A stretch of DNA of 64,000 nucleotides from Xylogone sp. PMI_703 (GCA_021399445.1 JAJTUQ010000006.1:1860001-1924000), one strand, 5' to 3'. Counted from the stretch's first letter, positions 1 through 12,124 are shown. Notes: generated by a model not told the origin, from the sequence alone. Made by a program: numbers and translations.

Positions 1-1
1 A

Positions 2-1414
2 ATCTACCATAGACAAGCTCGCAGGACGTCATTGCTGCTGATCGTCGCATTATCCGCACTTACAGCGTGCTTTCTCTGGCTCGTGAATGACCGCCAGCGT
101 AGCCAGCGGTACGACCTACAGTACGTCCCACTCCGTGACAATACCCTCAATGGCAGTAATGCCGAAACCAGATACAACCATATCCCGCGGCAAATCAACC
201 CTTTGTGGAGCCAAGGCTCGAAGCTGGATGTAGTTATTTATCTTCATCATTCTATGGAAGTCTCCTCTCTGAAGTCATTGCCGCAAGAGAGCCTTATTTT
301 GAAAGAGAACAACTTCACCCTAGGCAGCAAAAATGAGGCACGATATGCAATTACCACTTTCACGACGACGTTGGAAATGCAAAACGAAGGTGCCATATGG
401 ATCCATGGCTACGTCGGACTCTCCGGTTCAGAACTTGATCCCCTGAGCTCTAACTACGACGCTTCCAAGGCATACCATTTTGTTCGGCCATTAACATGGT
501 ACAATCTCAAGTGGTCTTCATCAGACCAAGTCTGGCACTGGGAGCCGTATTCCGAGAACGACTCCAGCTTGCGTGCAGTTCGGTCCCATTACCACCCTGA
601 GTTGATGCTCTCCATTATTCGTGACTCCGAATTTCTCGATTATGGGCAGCTAGATCCGCTCATCCGACAGTTTATTCAACTGAGTCCCGAAGTAGACCCC
701 AGATTCTCAAGAATCGGGGACTACTACCCGATATTCTACGATAACTCACTTTCACATATGACCGGATACATGGCTGAATTTAATTCCTCAGTCAAGCATA
801 TCAAACTAAAAGTTGAGATTAATACTCGAAGCTATGGTTCAGTGATAGCTGCTGTCCATGGATTCAACAGAGACCACAAGCATTCAGCCAGGGGGTTGAC
901 GCTTCCCGCAAATTCAGAGATAGAAAGGGCTTTGGCCAGCATTCCAGGCACCAATTACTTTTGGACGGGGAGGGTCGGTCAGTGTAGGCCAGGGGAGCTT
1001 GATTCCACACGTGGTATAGCGGAGACGGTAGCTCTGACTAGGAGTGGCGCTACCATCGAGAACAAACTGCAAGTAGCAGGGATTGCTATGCCATTCTATC
1101 CTGAATCGCCATATTCTGAGGCCGAGTGGGACTATGCTTCAGCCCAGTACGGACTTCAGACATCGGACGAGTGTTGGATTGTCTACGGCACGTGCATTAG
1201 GCCAAGAAACTCCTGGCACTCTTTTGAATTTCCTATGCTAACGACTAGTGGGAGAATGCGGTGCATATGGGCTCTACCGTGGCCGGACCTGCTCCGTCCC
1301 AACTTACTCTGGAGCGAGATTGGCTACGAAGAGGAATGTTATGCTAGGAGAAAGAGATATATAAAGAAGTGGAAATTGCAACTGGATCTGGATCAGGATC
1401 AAGATAGAATGTAA
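2..1414 (+). CDS. CLPTM1-like membrane protein, 5' partial, with a non-canonical C-terminus
   Basis: The frame is open from the left edge to a TAA at 1412-1414, so the true start lies outside the window or just after a possible acceptor (ATAG at 8-11). A hydrophobic segment (SLLLIVALSALTACFLWLV) is followed by a soluble part that matches the luminal half of the CLPTM1 family: NPLWSQGSKLDVVIYL, a RPLTWY block, HYHPELMLSII and the YYPIFYDN..M motif around positions 720-770. Known CLPTM1 proteins continue with a multi-span membrane half; here homology fades near position 930 (SEIERALASIP) and the last roughly 160 residues contain no membrane helix and are not recognised. Function is inferred only by family: CLPTM1 proteins sit in ER/Golgi membranes and CLPTM1L is a lipid scramblase. 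Either a true fusion or a truncated paralogue joined to unrelated sequence. Confidence 0.6.
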   Translation: MYHRQARRTSLLLIVALSALTACFLWLVNDRQRSQRYDLQYVPLRDNTLNGSNAETRYNHIPRQINPLWSQGSKLDVVIYLHHSMEVSSLKSLPQESLILKENNFTLGSKNEARYAITTFTTTLEMQNEGAIWIHGYVGLSGSELDPLSSNYDASKAYHFVRPLTWYNLKWSSSDQVWHWEPYSENDSSLRAVRSHYHPELMLSIIRDSEFLDYGQLDPLIRQFIQLSPEVDPRFSRIGDYYPIFYDNSLSHMTGYMAEFNSSVKHIKLKVEINTRSYGSVIAAVHGFNRDHKHSARGLTLPANSEIERALASIPGTNYFWTGRVGQCRPGELDSTRGIAETVALTRSGATIENKLQVAGIAMPFYPESPYSEAEWDYASAQYGLQTSDECWIVYGTCIRPRNSWHSFEFPMLTTSGRMRCIWALPWPDLLRPNLLWSEIGYEEECYARRKRYIKKWKLQLDLDQDQDRM

Positions 1415-2600
1415 GACGTTGAAAGAAGAGTTTCTTTGTTTTCGAAGCTTGTTTTGTTTACTAGAAGAGTAAAGCAGTACCACATTTACCATTAACTTTC
1501 TCAAATGTTAGATTTAATATTTTATTTCAATATTAATGATGATAAATAATCTATTCCATGGGAATCTCTATTGAATTCTAGATACATCATCTTTAAGGAG
1601 TGAGTGCTGATGATATCAGGAATTGATTCAGAAAATTAACGCGCGTTAGAAAGTTATCACTGATGTTGATCTTCAGTCGAACGGTGCCTCCAATGGCTCG
1701 CGCACAAAGACTGATCAAATTCCAGGTGGACATGTATCCGGCCTTGTGAAAGTTGTACCATTGATGGAAACCTCTCAGTTACGTCCTCTCCTTTGAAAAG
1801 ACTTCCCCTTAGCTAAGTTTGCATAGGCATCATCCTTAAAGTATAATCCGTAGCGATTTCCATCTTTTGCGGGGCCATGCCGAGGAGATGTCAGATCCGC
1901 CATCAGATCCCAGAATCCGCCTAGAAACGCCGCCCCCGGGTACCGGCAAAAATCACGAAGCATGACCTACTATTATTACACCATAGCATTATGGGGAGGC
2001 TCAAGTTTTCTGTCTCATGCAGCACTGTCTAGTATGAACAAAGTTGACGTGGGAAATTACCAGCCATTCGGTTTTTACTTGAGAGGGCTCAGTTTTTTGG
2101 CGACATCCTCTCTCAACAAAAGGACTTGTGGTAGTAACAACTCTGTATTGAAGATCATATCACTGAATAGCTAGGTCGGGTTATCAGAGCTGAGACCGCT
2201 CTCCCTGGATCATTCGTTTTTCATGAGGTATTTTAACATCCCTATACCTGTGTCACAAGACCGCCAAACGAGTTCATGATAATCTGGGGAAGTCGAAAGG
2301 GGTAATTAGATGTTACGTAAGTCCAACGTTTCCTCCCGTAGCTTAGGAATAAATCCCACAAGACGTGCTTTTATTGGACAGCATTGAACTTGGCCATTTA
2401 AATGCCTCAACAAATGCCTCAATAATTAAGGTTTGCTGCGTAATGAATGACAATGAGAATCCGTTGGTCATGGATTGGTCGCTGTTGCTATAATCTCCGG
2501 TTCTCCGGTTTAAGTTCCATGATGGCTTCCTTCAATCTTTAAGAACTTTGCCTTTTTTCCGGGATAACAACATAGTGGATCGCTCAGGTATAATAGAGAA
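1415..2600. other. Intergenic region, no gene seen
   Basis: Short ORFs on both strands have no recognisable similarity and unconvincing composition. The last 200 bases presumably hold the promoter of the Zn2Cys6 regulator that follows. Nothing else is supported. Confidence 0.5.
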
Positions 2601-5296
2601 ATGAAAGCGAGTAACTCTCAAAAGACGGCTGCAGCTCATACATCATCACCATCAGAACGCACAAATACTCTACTTCAAGAAGACCACCCAGCGAAGAAGA
2701 GACAACGGACCAGACAAGCGTGTGATGAATGTCGTCGGGAAAAGACAAAGTGCGATGGGAACCAACCCTGCGCACATTGCCTAGGCTATGGTTATCGTAT
2801 GTTTTCGCAGCGGCTTTATTGAGTTTTTGGAAGTGTTCTAATGAGTATAATAGACTGTTCTTATGATCATCTCTCTCCAAGAAAGATCCGAAAGGGAGAA
2901 AGTCAACTAGCGGAACGAAAGCTACGACGACTGCAGGAACTCTTAAAGTCCCTTATACCAGATATCGATGTAGATGACCCAAATCTAGATGTTGCTGATC
3001 TACGCAAAGCGCTGGTGCCTCCCAGAAAAGAGCATTCAGATGAACAAAAATGTTTAGAGGAGCCTGAGTATTTACCTTCGGTTTCGAATCGAAGTAGCAC
3101 AGATGAAGATCCGGTATTGGAAACAATTCTCGAACTCACTGGCCGGCTCGATATAGATGAGCATGGAAACTGGGATTATCTCGGTCACTCTTCAGGCTCA
3201 TTATTCTTACGACGCCTTGGAGAACAATTTTGCGGTTTGCATAATAGCGGGAGCATCAATAAGAAAAATTTACTGAAGTTGCAGCCAACATTACAAGCCT
3301 TCGAGACGTTTGAAGAAACCTTTTCGGACGGCTACATATCCATTTTGACGCCACTACCTCCGAAGGAGACTGCGCTCGATCTGGTATCAAGCACACTAGA
3401 TGATGCTTGTGCTCTTATAAATTTTGTTCATCAGCCGAGCTTTTATAATATGTTTCATCGGATGTACGATGTTGATTTTGAAGAGTATGGCCATAGAGAA
3501 AAGGAGTTCTTACCACTTCTATACGCTGTTCTAGCTGTGGGCTATGTGTTTTCAGAGCGCGAACTCATGAATTTTGGGAACGCCCATTCTACGTCTCAAG
3601 GGTGAGCTAATCTAATTTGCGCGCTCAAGCTAATCTAACGATTTGTGAACACCTGGAGCAGGGCGAAGTATTTCCAAGCTTGCAAGCGGATATTTGATCT
3701 CTCGGGCTGCCATAATCTCCCCTCACTTCAAGCCGTCGTCTTCATGATTATATTTCTACAGTCGTCTGGGAATATGTCCACGTGCTACACATATATAGGG
3801 ACTGCGTTGGCCGCATCTCTACAAATGGGTCTGCACCGCCGTGATGGTTCACAAGTACTTGATCCGGTCGAACGAGAATCTCGGAAACGAATTTTCTGGA
3901 CCATCCGAAATATGGAGATATACGTGGTTGCTATTTTAGGTTTACCAATGAGTGTCAACGATGAGGACATTGATCAAGAGGAGCCTCTGGGTGTAGATGA
4001 CGAGTTCATAACAAAAGAGGGGATAACAACCATGCCGGAAGGCCGAATATCGATAATTTCAGCATTCAATGCTCACACGAAGCTCATTCGCATCCTAGAA
4101 AAAGTCGTAAGGGACGTCTACCCTATCAGACATGGCATTGAAGATACCACTAGAAAACCTAGTACCTATATCGTAAGTGATGCGAGCGTCCGTGCTGTCG
4201 AGGCAGAGTTGGAGGACTGGGAAGCAAAACTCCCGGTACAATTTCGAGTAGGGAGTGATGCGAGCCCAAAGTTGACAAGGTTAGTGTGAATTGCTACCCC
4301 CAAATTGATCAGCTTTTAACCCAATCAGAATTCAACATTTGCTCCGGATGGCCCTCACACACGTACGTATGGTTCTGTACCGACCATTTCTACATTATAC
4401 TTCACGTTCTATGATGGAACGACCTATAAATGAAAGATGTCGCGTCTATGCTTCCGCGTCCGTAGCTGTTGGGCGTAATATAATTGAAAATGTCAGAGAA
4501 ATGGGTGAACGAAGCAATTTTAGTGGCCCTTACTGGTTTTCTATCTACACAATATTCTTTGCTACCATTTCACTTAGCTTCCACGCCTGGGAGAATGCCG
4601 GATGCGAAGGGGCTTTGAAGATGTTAAAAGATGCTGAGTGTGGTCGTGACATGCTTGCACACCTTGCTCATAGAAGCATGTCTGCAGCCAGGTGCTCGAA
4701 AACGTTGGAGGTTGGTATTCCCACAAGGTTTGGATTACGTTGTACTGATTCTTTGTGAGACCGTTTTTACTCAGCTTCCTGAAAGATTGAGGAAAATTCA
4801 AACAGAGCGAGCAGGGTCTTATAAACTCCACCTACTACCTAGAAATTCAAGCCAGCTAAAGAGCGCCTACGGGTGTCCAGATAAAGACGCTCATCGTCTT
4901 GATCCTTTACGGAAGGACAAATCGCACAACTGCAGTCAAACGCTTTCTTCAACAGAGCATTTATCATCCAGTAACGGGCCTTCCCCGCACGACGAGCCGA
5001 GACATTCAACTCCCCATACAAACCTACATCATCGTAACAATCTCCTCCAGTTCTCAGCATCAGAAATGCACTCTATGGCTCCGCTCCCCCGGCAATTCCA
5101 TGATAGCAACAGTCTATCATGGTTAGAGCTCCCAATACTAACTTGCCAATCTCCTTCCTTCACTGACGGATCTGAGGATGGATGTCAGCGAGTACAGTAT
5201 GACTGGGTACACCCGGAACAAAATGGAGATGATCTTTCATTCTTGTACCCCTTATCACCAAATCTCACACACCCCTTTCCCTCCGTGTTCCGATAG
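2601..5296 (+). CDS. Zn(II)2Cys6 transcription factor with fungal-specific TF domain
   Basis: Five exons: 2601-2796, 2854-3601, 3662-4279, 4329-4710, 4760-5296, giving 826 residues; all four introns are 49-60 bp and close in phase. The first intron splits the zinc cluster: Cys41, 44, 51, 57 and 60 come from exon 1 and the sixth, Cys67, from exon 2 (CDECRREKTKCDGNQPCAHC then HC), preceded by a basic stretch KKRQRTRQ. The middle region (AKYFQACKRIFDL, HNLPSLQAVVFMIIFLQSSG, YIGTALAASLQMGLHR) is the fungal-specific TF domain. The C-terminal TQLPERLRK motif is also typical, followed by a Ser/His/Pro-rich tail. It would bind DNA as a CGG-recognising regulator in the nucleus. It lies 1.3 kb upstream of the methyltransferase and P450 on the same strand, so a local pathway regulator is plausible. 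The exact 3' exon limit is less certain than the rest. Confidence 0.88.
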
Positions 5297-6612
5297 TCAA
5301 TATCAAACAATTTTAATGCAGCTTAGCCTTGGCATGAGTGACTCATGGATCCACTCGACCACTATTACAATTCCAGCATTTATCAAAATAATGGGTCTTT
5401 GATCAAGCTTCACCATTAAGATATAGATGTTGGTGCAGTGTAGTCCGTCACTGATGCCATATCTCTTCGAGTGGCTCAAACTACCTTCTACACGCTGACC
5501 ATTAATCTACTAACCTTAAATACTCAAAACCTATATTGGGGTATTTATTAAAGAACTTTCAAGCTTGAGATTAAATGTTCATTGTTTATCAAAGATACCT
5601 ATGAAATCAAACTTGTAAATATTATGAGTCGAAAACGTACTAGACGTAGGGGGTGTACCGTTGGCTGATTGTGGCCGTGATAGGTTAATATGTGTTGTGC
5701 TTTTAAGGCTCTGAGCAATAAGGCCCGGATTAACGTTAATTTATTTGCTGAATAAAATTGAACTCATAATGTAAATAAATCAAGTAATCTTTAAAGCACA
5801 AAATATCTTAATCTTGACCGAGGAGAGGGCACGACTAAAAGATTATTGCTTTAGACTTGTTCTGACTACACAAATCAGTATAAGATCTCTCATGAGAACC
5901 TTTGTGAGCGTGCTAAGGGCTCCTACAGGATTAGAAGTAAGGAACCTACAAAATGGGAAATAAACTGTTAGAGGGTAATGATGAGGCTATGTGTAGATGA
6001 TCGCCAGGCAACGTGGCACAGTGTGAAGTATTGTTTTTGGGGCAGAATAAGTCGTACTTTACGATAGAAATGTTTGAAAAGGTCCCATTCGATGACTAAA
6101 TACAGTTGTACGATCTTGCACAAATAGTATAGTAAGGCTTTTTCTCTAATATAGAAATGGCCTTTTCCCTGGCATGCCTCCAAGCGGAGTTTATGTATCG
6201 CTTTACACCAAAAGCCAGCTCGCCATGTCCGAGGCTGAGCAATGCCCAGAACTCTCCCACACAACCTTGAGCAACTTATCCCATGATTTCGCTTGCCCGT
6301 CTAATCATATTTGATCTGGTGTTCAACAATTCCGAAGCTGAATCTGCAAGTTTGAACGATCCAGGTAATTCGAACAAAGCACTAGGTACAGTGCGCATAC
6401 TTGAGGAAGTTGCATATGGTAATTATTTTAGTGCACTTTAAGCCTGTACTACCCTGAGAACAGGTACGCTTAATCCACTTACGATCGAGCTTCTGGAGAA
6501 TATGCTATTGATCATTCCAAGTAGTCAAAAATTCACGGATGTAAAGCGGGACTCTTGATCGGTTCATCAAATCCTATTACGCCTCCTGGGAAGGTTACTA
6601 ATAAACTCGATA
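5297..6612. other. Intergenic region, AT-rich, with a weak repeat copy
   Basis: No convincing gene. A minus-strand ORF at 5968-6264 has no recognisable motif. Around 5704-5750 a stretch (GGCTCT..GAGCAATAAGG) resembles part of the dispersed repeat at 10.0 kb, but with clearly lower identity. The last few hundred bases should contain the methyltransferase promoter. Confidence 0.4.
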
Positions 6613-7982
6613 ATGTCTCATACTGCAGTAGACTTAACTGAAAAGCTTAACGCAGTCACCGCCGCAGATTTTCAAGGCAATGATGTCCTGCGACAGCAAC
6701 TTGCTCTAGCAGCCCGTAAACTTTTCCATACGCTGGAGACCAAGGAAGAGAAGATCCTACGGCTTACAATAGAAGAACCCGCTGTCTTCTCTGCACTTCA
6801 GGTCCTCATTGACGTGGATTTATGGGATACCTGGACTGCCGCTGGAGGGGGGGAGAAGGATGTGGATGAGTTAGCAATGATGACGAAGAAGGATGTTGAT
6901 CCGGAGTTGCTACGTAAGCCTTTAACACAATATCTAATTTAAGTAGAAAGTTCCTAACAGGTTCCCTAGGCCACCTCTTACCGTTGTTGGCTTCAAATCA
7001 CATCCTTAATGAAACCGGAGAAGGTCGCTATATGCCCACAGATTTCTCGCTCTCTATAGGTAATGTGAGCACCCTAGTTGCACCAGCTCTTCGATGGAGG
7101 TACGTGGAACACCCTTAGTAATACCATCTAAAGCAAGATTAATTGAATACCGAGATACAGAACGGACCATGTTACACTGTCTAACCATCACTTTCCCGAA
7201 TTTCTGGCTAAGACCAACTACCGTAAGCCGCTAGACGACAACATAAGCTGCTACAAGGATGCGTATCCCGAGAGGATGAACTTTTGGGAAAGATGTAAAT
7301 CGAATGCTACATATTTTGAGAGCTTTTCTGCCTTTATGACGCTGTGGACTAAGGGAAAGAGACCATGGCCCCAATACTACGACACCGAAGCTCTGCTACA
7401 GGGTGCTGATCTGAGCGACGGTGGCGTATTTGTCGTGGATGTCGGGGGACATCACGGTATGGATCTCCTACGTGTGCTTGAGAAACACCCAGATATCCCT
7501 GCATCCTCTCTTGTTCTCAAGGACTTACCGGGGACCATTGCTGTGGCCAGCCTTGCTCAAGACAAGTTCAAGGTTGTAGGGCATAACTTCTTTGAGCCGC
7601 AGCCCATCAAAGGTCAGTTCCCTCGTTCCCTAACAAACAACGATTTACCTGATATCTGTGGAAATACGAAGGTAGTCGAGCATATTACATGCATGCTGTC
7701 CTTCATGATTGGCCGGACGAGAAGGCGGTCGAAATTCTGAAGCATATTGCGGCTGTCATGAAACCTGGCTACTCAAAGGTGCTGATCAATGATATCATCC
7801 TTCCAGCCATCGGAACTAGCTGTTATCAAGCTGCCATGGACTGCATAATTATGCAAATGTCATCAACCGAAAGAACTGAAGCTATGTGGAAGAAGGTGAT
7901 TGAGGAAGCTGGACTGAAGCTGGTAAAAATATGGCCGGATGGCCGCGGGAATGAGAGCTTAATCGAGGTCGAGCTGCCATAG
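6613..7982 (+). CDS. SAM-dependent O-methyltransferase (Methyltransf_2 type)
   Basis: Four exons: 6613-6913, 6970-7099, 7161-7612, 7672-7982; 397 residues, the usual length for fungal secondary-metabolite O-methyltransferases. The N-terminal winged-helix dimerisation part ends in [28 protein letters not shown]. The SAM-binding motif I is [20 protein letters not shown] (about residues 235-254), and the catalytic region is [20 protein letters not shown] with the expected catalytic His near residue 306. The C-terminus has the typical [20 protein letters not shown]. It would transfer a methyl group to a phenolic or enolic hydroxyl; the substrate cannot be told from sequence. It stands on the same strand between the Zn2Cys6 regulator and a P450, an arrangement expected of tailoring genes. 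Introns are 56, 61 and 59 bp. Confidence 0.88.
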
Positions 7983-8159
7983 GGCGAAAGACGAACTTTT
8001 AGTTCAATGGCTGCTTACTTCTGCCGCTTTCTTCATTCAGCGGCACAGCTGTGAAAGATAAGCCTCATAGCCTCAACTGAAAATATCCTCTCAAATGCCC
8101 AAAACATTTTACATGCATGATATTCCCTGATTAAATTTGCATCACTTACACATTTCGCT

Positions 8160-9958
8160 ATGTTTGCGGAAGCCGGGACGTTGAAATTCGGCCAGTACCG
8201 CATTGGAGATGTCGTTACAGTAGCAAACATCTCCGCCGCGGTGATACTCTATACTATATCCAAAGTCTTTTACCGCCTGTATCTAAGTCCCCTATCTACT
8301 ATCCCAGGTCCCAAACTCGCTGGTAAGTTTTCACTATTCGCTGTTGGTGGCCAACGCCATGTGACCGTCATTCCTCCCCAGTCTTGTGACACCATTTCGT
8401 GATATCAAGCCTGACAATATACGATCCTGATAGTTGCAACACATCTCTACGCTTTCTATCATGATGTGGTTCGCCAAGGACTATACATTTGGGAGATAGA
8501 GGATATGCACAAACAGTACGGTAGGTTCCTGTGAACTGATTGGTTGATCGCTAGTGTGTTTATGTCGGTAGGACCAATTGTTAGAATATCGCCCGACGAA
8601 ATACATGTCAATGACCCTGAATTTATTGACCAGCTCTATGGAGGGCCTGGAAAGAGACGAAATAAGGGCCAGAGAACGATCAACGGACTAAGTGCTTCGC
8701 CAACGGTCCTCGGAAGTCAAAATCATGACCTTCACAAAAGCCGGCGTGCGGCTGTGAGCCCATTCTTCTCGAAACAAAACATCCGTCGGCTTGATCCAAC
8801 AATTGACAACGTACTGGCTCGAATCTTTGACCAATTGGATGCGCACATCAAAACTAAGCAGCCCATTAATATGAGTATGCTCTACCGTGCTGCCACCCGC
8901 GATATAATTTCTGAGTACGCTTTTGGAGACGACGGAACATGCCCCATCAGAGAAGATTTGAACGAACCATACTTTCAAGCGTATCACGAAATGGTTATAA
9001 ATTGGCATATTGGTTGCTACTTCCCCTGGATTGGTCACCTTTTAAGGAAAATACCACCATGGGCAGTTGCTATGATAATGCCGACAGCCAGGCATGCTAT
9101 CAATTCCGTCGAAGTAAAATTTCTTTCCATTTATTTACAGGTGGCTGACCCTTTTTGCAGATGGCGATAAAAAAGATCGACAAGATTAGGTCAACTCCTG
9201 AGTATGCAGACGAGGCTCAAACTATTTTCCATGGCCTTTTACACAGCGACCTCCCTGAATCAGAGAAAACTTCTCCTCGGTTAGCAGAAGAGGCGCAAAA
9301 TCTACTTGCAGCAGGCACTGATAGCACGGCTAACACTCTTGCTGCTCTTACCTATGAATTACTCACTAGCCCTGAGAAATTACAAAAGCTCCGAACAGAG
9401 CTCCAACAAGCTATTCCAGATGGGTCACTCCCTGTATTTTCCAAGATCGAAAGCCTGCCATATCTTAGCGCTGTAATTCAAGAAGGCCTACGTCTACATC
9501 CTGCAGTGGCGACTCGGCAAGAACGCATAGCACCCGACGAAGACCTGTCCTATACCGACAAGAAGACTAAGAAAACGTACAGGATCCCTGCTGGTACATG
9601 CATGGCCATGAGTGCGGTCCTTCTCTCTCGACTTCCCGAAGTCTACCCATCCCCTGAAGAATTCCGACCTGAGCGGTTCCTAGAGGATCCAAAGCTTAAG
9701 CGCCACCAATTGACATTTTCGCGTGGTTCGAGGATTTGTATGGGTATTAATTTGGCATATCAGGAGATGTACATGATTCTTGCTGCTCTATTCAGGAAAT
9801 TTGATGCTTGGGATGGGACAGGAGAGCAAAAGGGGTTCACGATCGAGCTCTTTAAGACGACTCGCGAAGATGTGACTGTTGCAAGGGATCTTGTAACTGA
9901 GAATATGAAGGCTAATAGTGTAGGGGTGAGAGCTGTAGTGAGGGGACCCATTTATTAA
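8160..9958 (+). CDS. Cytochrome P450 monooxygenase, trichodiene-oxygenase-like
   Basis: Four exons: 8160-8322, 8434-8520, 8572-9113, 9161-9958; 529 residues. An N-terminal membrane anchor (ANISAAVILYTISKVFYRLY) is followed by the proline hinge LSTIPGPKLA. The I-helix oxygen-activation motif is AGTDST (about 315-320), the K-helix ExxR is EGLR (about 372-375), the PERF motif is FRPERFLE, and the heme loop FSRGSRICMG places the ligand at about Cys457. All core elements are intact. The family is ER-anchored and needs a P450 reductase; substrate unknown. It starts 177 bp after the methyltransferase stop on the same strand, supporting a shared pathway. The first intron (111 bp) is longer than its neighbours; the acceptor after TGATAG restores the family motif VATHLYAFYHDVV. 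Confidence 0.88.
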
Positions 9959-9974
9959 TTTACAATAGTCCGGA

Positions 9975-10160
9975 TATTAGTTACAAAGTGGATTAATTGT
10001 GAAGAGGATATTCCGGTTGGGGGCTCTCTGGACAATAAGCCCCGTATTAATGGGATTCGGTTTAACTAGTGAATAAGCATGCGCCTCTTATGAGAAGCTC
10101 TGAACCATTTAAATATCAATAAATTATGACACTGGTATATAGACTCAAAAATCCAGAGAG
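9975..10160 (+). repeat. Dispersed repeat, copy A
   Basis: A non-coding stretch just after the P450 shares ordered blocks with the reverse complement of about 21690-21840: GG(C/A)CTCTCTGGA(C/T)AATA, GC(G/A)CCTCTTATG and GGTATATAGACTCAAAA in the same order and similar spacing. No open frame. Probably a decayed non-autonomous element; ends and class cannot be set by eye. Confidence 0.55.
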
Positions 10161-10702
10161 AAAAGTCGTATCATTTCGATCATATTTATATAAAAACTAA
10201 GCAGCTCGGTGATCTTTGACAAAGCATCTGGCAGATCCAACGGTTGGACTTCCGAAAGGGGTAATCTCCACGATATGTGCATATATGGGGAGACTACATC
10301 CTCAGCCTCATTCTCTTCCCCGCTTTTCACTACTTTAGTATGGCATAGCTTAGGCAAAATTATGACTTTCGGGAGTAATGCAAAAATCCCCAGTCACCTA
10401 ACGATTCCGTAACGGTCTCATATGATGTCGGTATATCGATAGAAACGGAGGAGGTAAGATGTAGAACACATTTTGAAGTAATATTTCTCGTACCCCAAAT
10501 CTTGATGACGTATAATCAGTAGTATAATTGGCTAAAGATAACATTGTCATCCACTTCTCCAGTCCCCTCCTTTGAAAGTGTGTAGCTTACAAGGATCGTG
10601 ATTAGCTTGACACTCTTTAACAATCCACTGCCAATTCATTGTCACAATTTAAGCACGGCAAGTTCGAACGACTCAATCTCATGCCGCTTGTTTCTTTCCT
10701 AG
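10161..10702. other. Convergent intergenic region
   Basis: Lies between the 3' ends of the P450 (plus strand) and the hydrolase (minus strand), so it should hold both transcript ends. Only short unsupported ORFs are present. Confidence 0.5.
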
Positions 10703-12124
10703 CTAACATGGAATAGCTGCGGCCTTAGCATTTGATATCTCCAACGCAACCTGATAGTCCAAAATGATACCTTCCCTTTGTGCTTCTCGCGATGCTAGAG
10801 TGACTTGACCCACGTAGATCTGGTGCGTAGGATACAGTTTTGTCAAGGTCGAAGAGTTATATGCAATGGTTTCTCCGTTCAAATTGGAGCCAACAAGTCC
10901 GATATACTCAGCAATTGGAACACGAAGCTCAGGCATCCGGACACCGCCTATAACATTCCCATCTACACCCCTCTCTAATACTAGAGTGGTTCCATTAATC
11001 GATGTGGTTGATATTAAGGGAATAGAAGGAGGGGGTTTATAGTTGTGTACCCATGCAGGTAAGTAGCGGAAGGCAGCATCAACGACAGGAAGCCAATTGA
11101 CCTGACTAGAACTGGCATTCACAGCCCAAGGACGAGTGACCCCATCGCGATCCAACTTAAGTAGCAGGGTCTGGTAGAGAGGACCATTGACATGTGATGC
11201 TCCGGCGACTTCCCACAATCGGTATAACTGTGTATCAGGTTGTCGAATGTTGAGCGAGGCAGTAATAGAAGCCTCTAGTTCGCTATTGATTGTCCACACA
11301 GGCACCTGAAGGTCCGTTCGAACTCTCGTGATGACTGTAGCACCTGGAACCCCCTCCTCGCTTTGAGATCCATTGACACTGAAGAGGGCACCGTTACTAG
11401 CGGCTAGCAATGGCATTGTCACATCGAAAACATTTGCGATAGGTTGGACACCGTTAGTGTACGACAGTATGCGGCCACCAGACTGCGACCCTCCAACTGC
11501 TACAATAGTTCTAGGTCGCAATCCAGCTAAGACTCGATTTTGCCCATTTGCTGATTTGACCAGACGGGCCACCTGAGTGTAGATGTCGTACGAAAGTGCG
11601 TCATCTTCGATGTTCAGACTCCCATAGCGCTCTGAATCCCATTGCTTCAGCCCCTGTGGATTGGAATTGCTGTATCCTACAATTCCAACACGTTGTGCTG
11701 AGACAAGAATATAAATAGATCCGTCTTCGTAGAGACCTCGTGCATCCCCTCCGAAAGAAATCTCATAGCCAAAGGATACATTAATCCATTCCAGGAGAGC
11801 AACTCCGTTAAACTTTGCTGGGTTACGTGGTCGATGAACCAGAATCCGGGTCTTGTAAGCTCCGCTGGTGGAAGGTTGTAAAGTCCATTTCCCATCAGAG
11901 GTTAAGTTGCCTACAGAATCATAACGTGTTGCAGTGCCACTGAGAAAATATTCTTCTTCAACGTATCCTATTTTGCTGATATCGCCATAGTAGGCAGCAT
12001 AGGGATACCCTCTTTGGCCGCCCTTGATGGGGCCTTCTATAACTGGGATGCGGCCATGATTTGGAGCTATAGCAGAGATAGAGGTCCAGTGAATGAAAAG
12101 AATGAAAGCGGTGGAGATCTTCAT
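10703..12124 (-). CDS. Secreted alpha/beta-hydrolase domain protein
   Basis: A single exon of 473 residues. The frame is open further upstream, but I chose the ATG at 12124 because it places a good signal peptide at the N-terminus (MKISTAFILFIHWTSISAIA). The following TATRYDSVGNL, LLEWINVSFGYE and VSAQRVGIVGY blocks are typical of the fungal and bacterial alpha/beta-hydrolase domain family once left as uncharacterised secreted proteins. The nucleophile elbow is VGGSQSGGRIL with the catalytic Ser near residue 215; a late WEVAGASHVNGPLY block is a good candidate for the catalytic His. Several NxS/T sites fit secretion. The substrate is unknown: an ester or lactone is likely. It is convergent with the P450 and may or may not belong to the same pathway. 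Confidence 0.8.
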   Translation of the reverse strand: MKISTAFILFIHWTSISAIAPNHGRIPVIEGPIKGGQRGYPYAAYYGDISKIGYVEEEYFLSGTATRYDSVGNLTSDGKWTLQPSTSGAYKTRILVHRPRNPAKFNGVALLEWINVSFGYEISFGGDARGLYEDGSIYILVSAQRVGIVGYSNSNPQGLKQWDSERYGSLNIEDDALSYDIYTQVARLVKSANGQNRVLAGLRPRTIVAVGGSQSGGRILSYTNGVQPIANVFDVTMPLLAASNGALFSVNGSQSEEGVPGATVITRVRTDLQVPVWTINSELEASITASLNIRQPDTQLYRLWEVAGASHVNGPLYQTLLLKLDRDGVTRPWAVNASSSQVNWLPVVDAAFRYLPAWVHNYKPPPSIPLISTTSINGTTLVLERGVDGNVIGGVRMPELRVPIAEYIGLVGSNLNGETIAYNSSTLTKLYPTHQIYVGQVTLASREAQREGIILDYQVALEISNAKAAAIPC

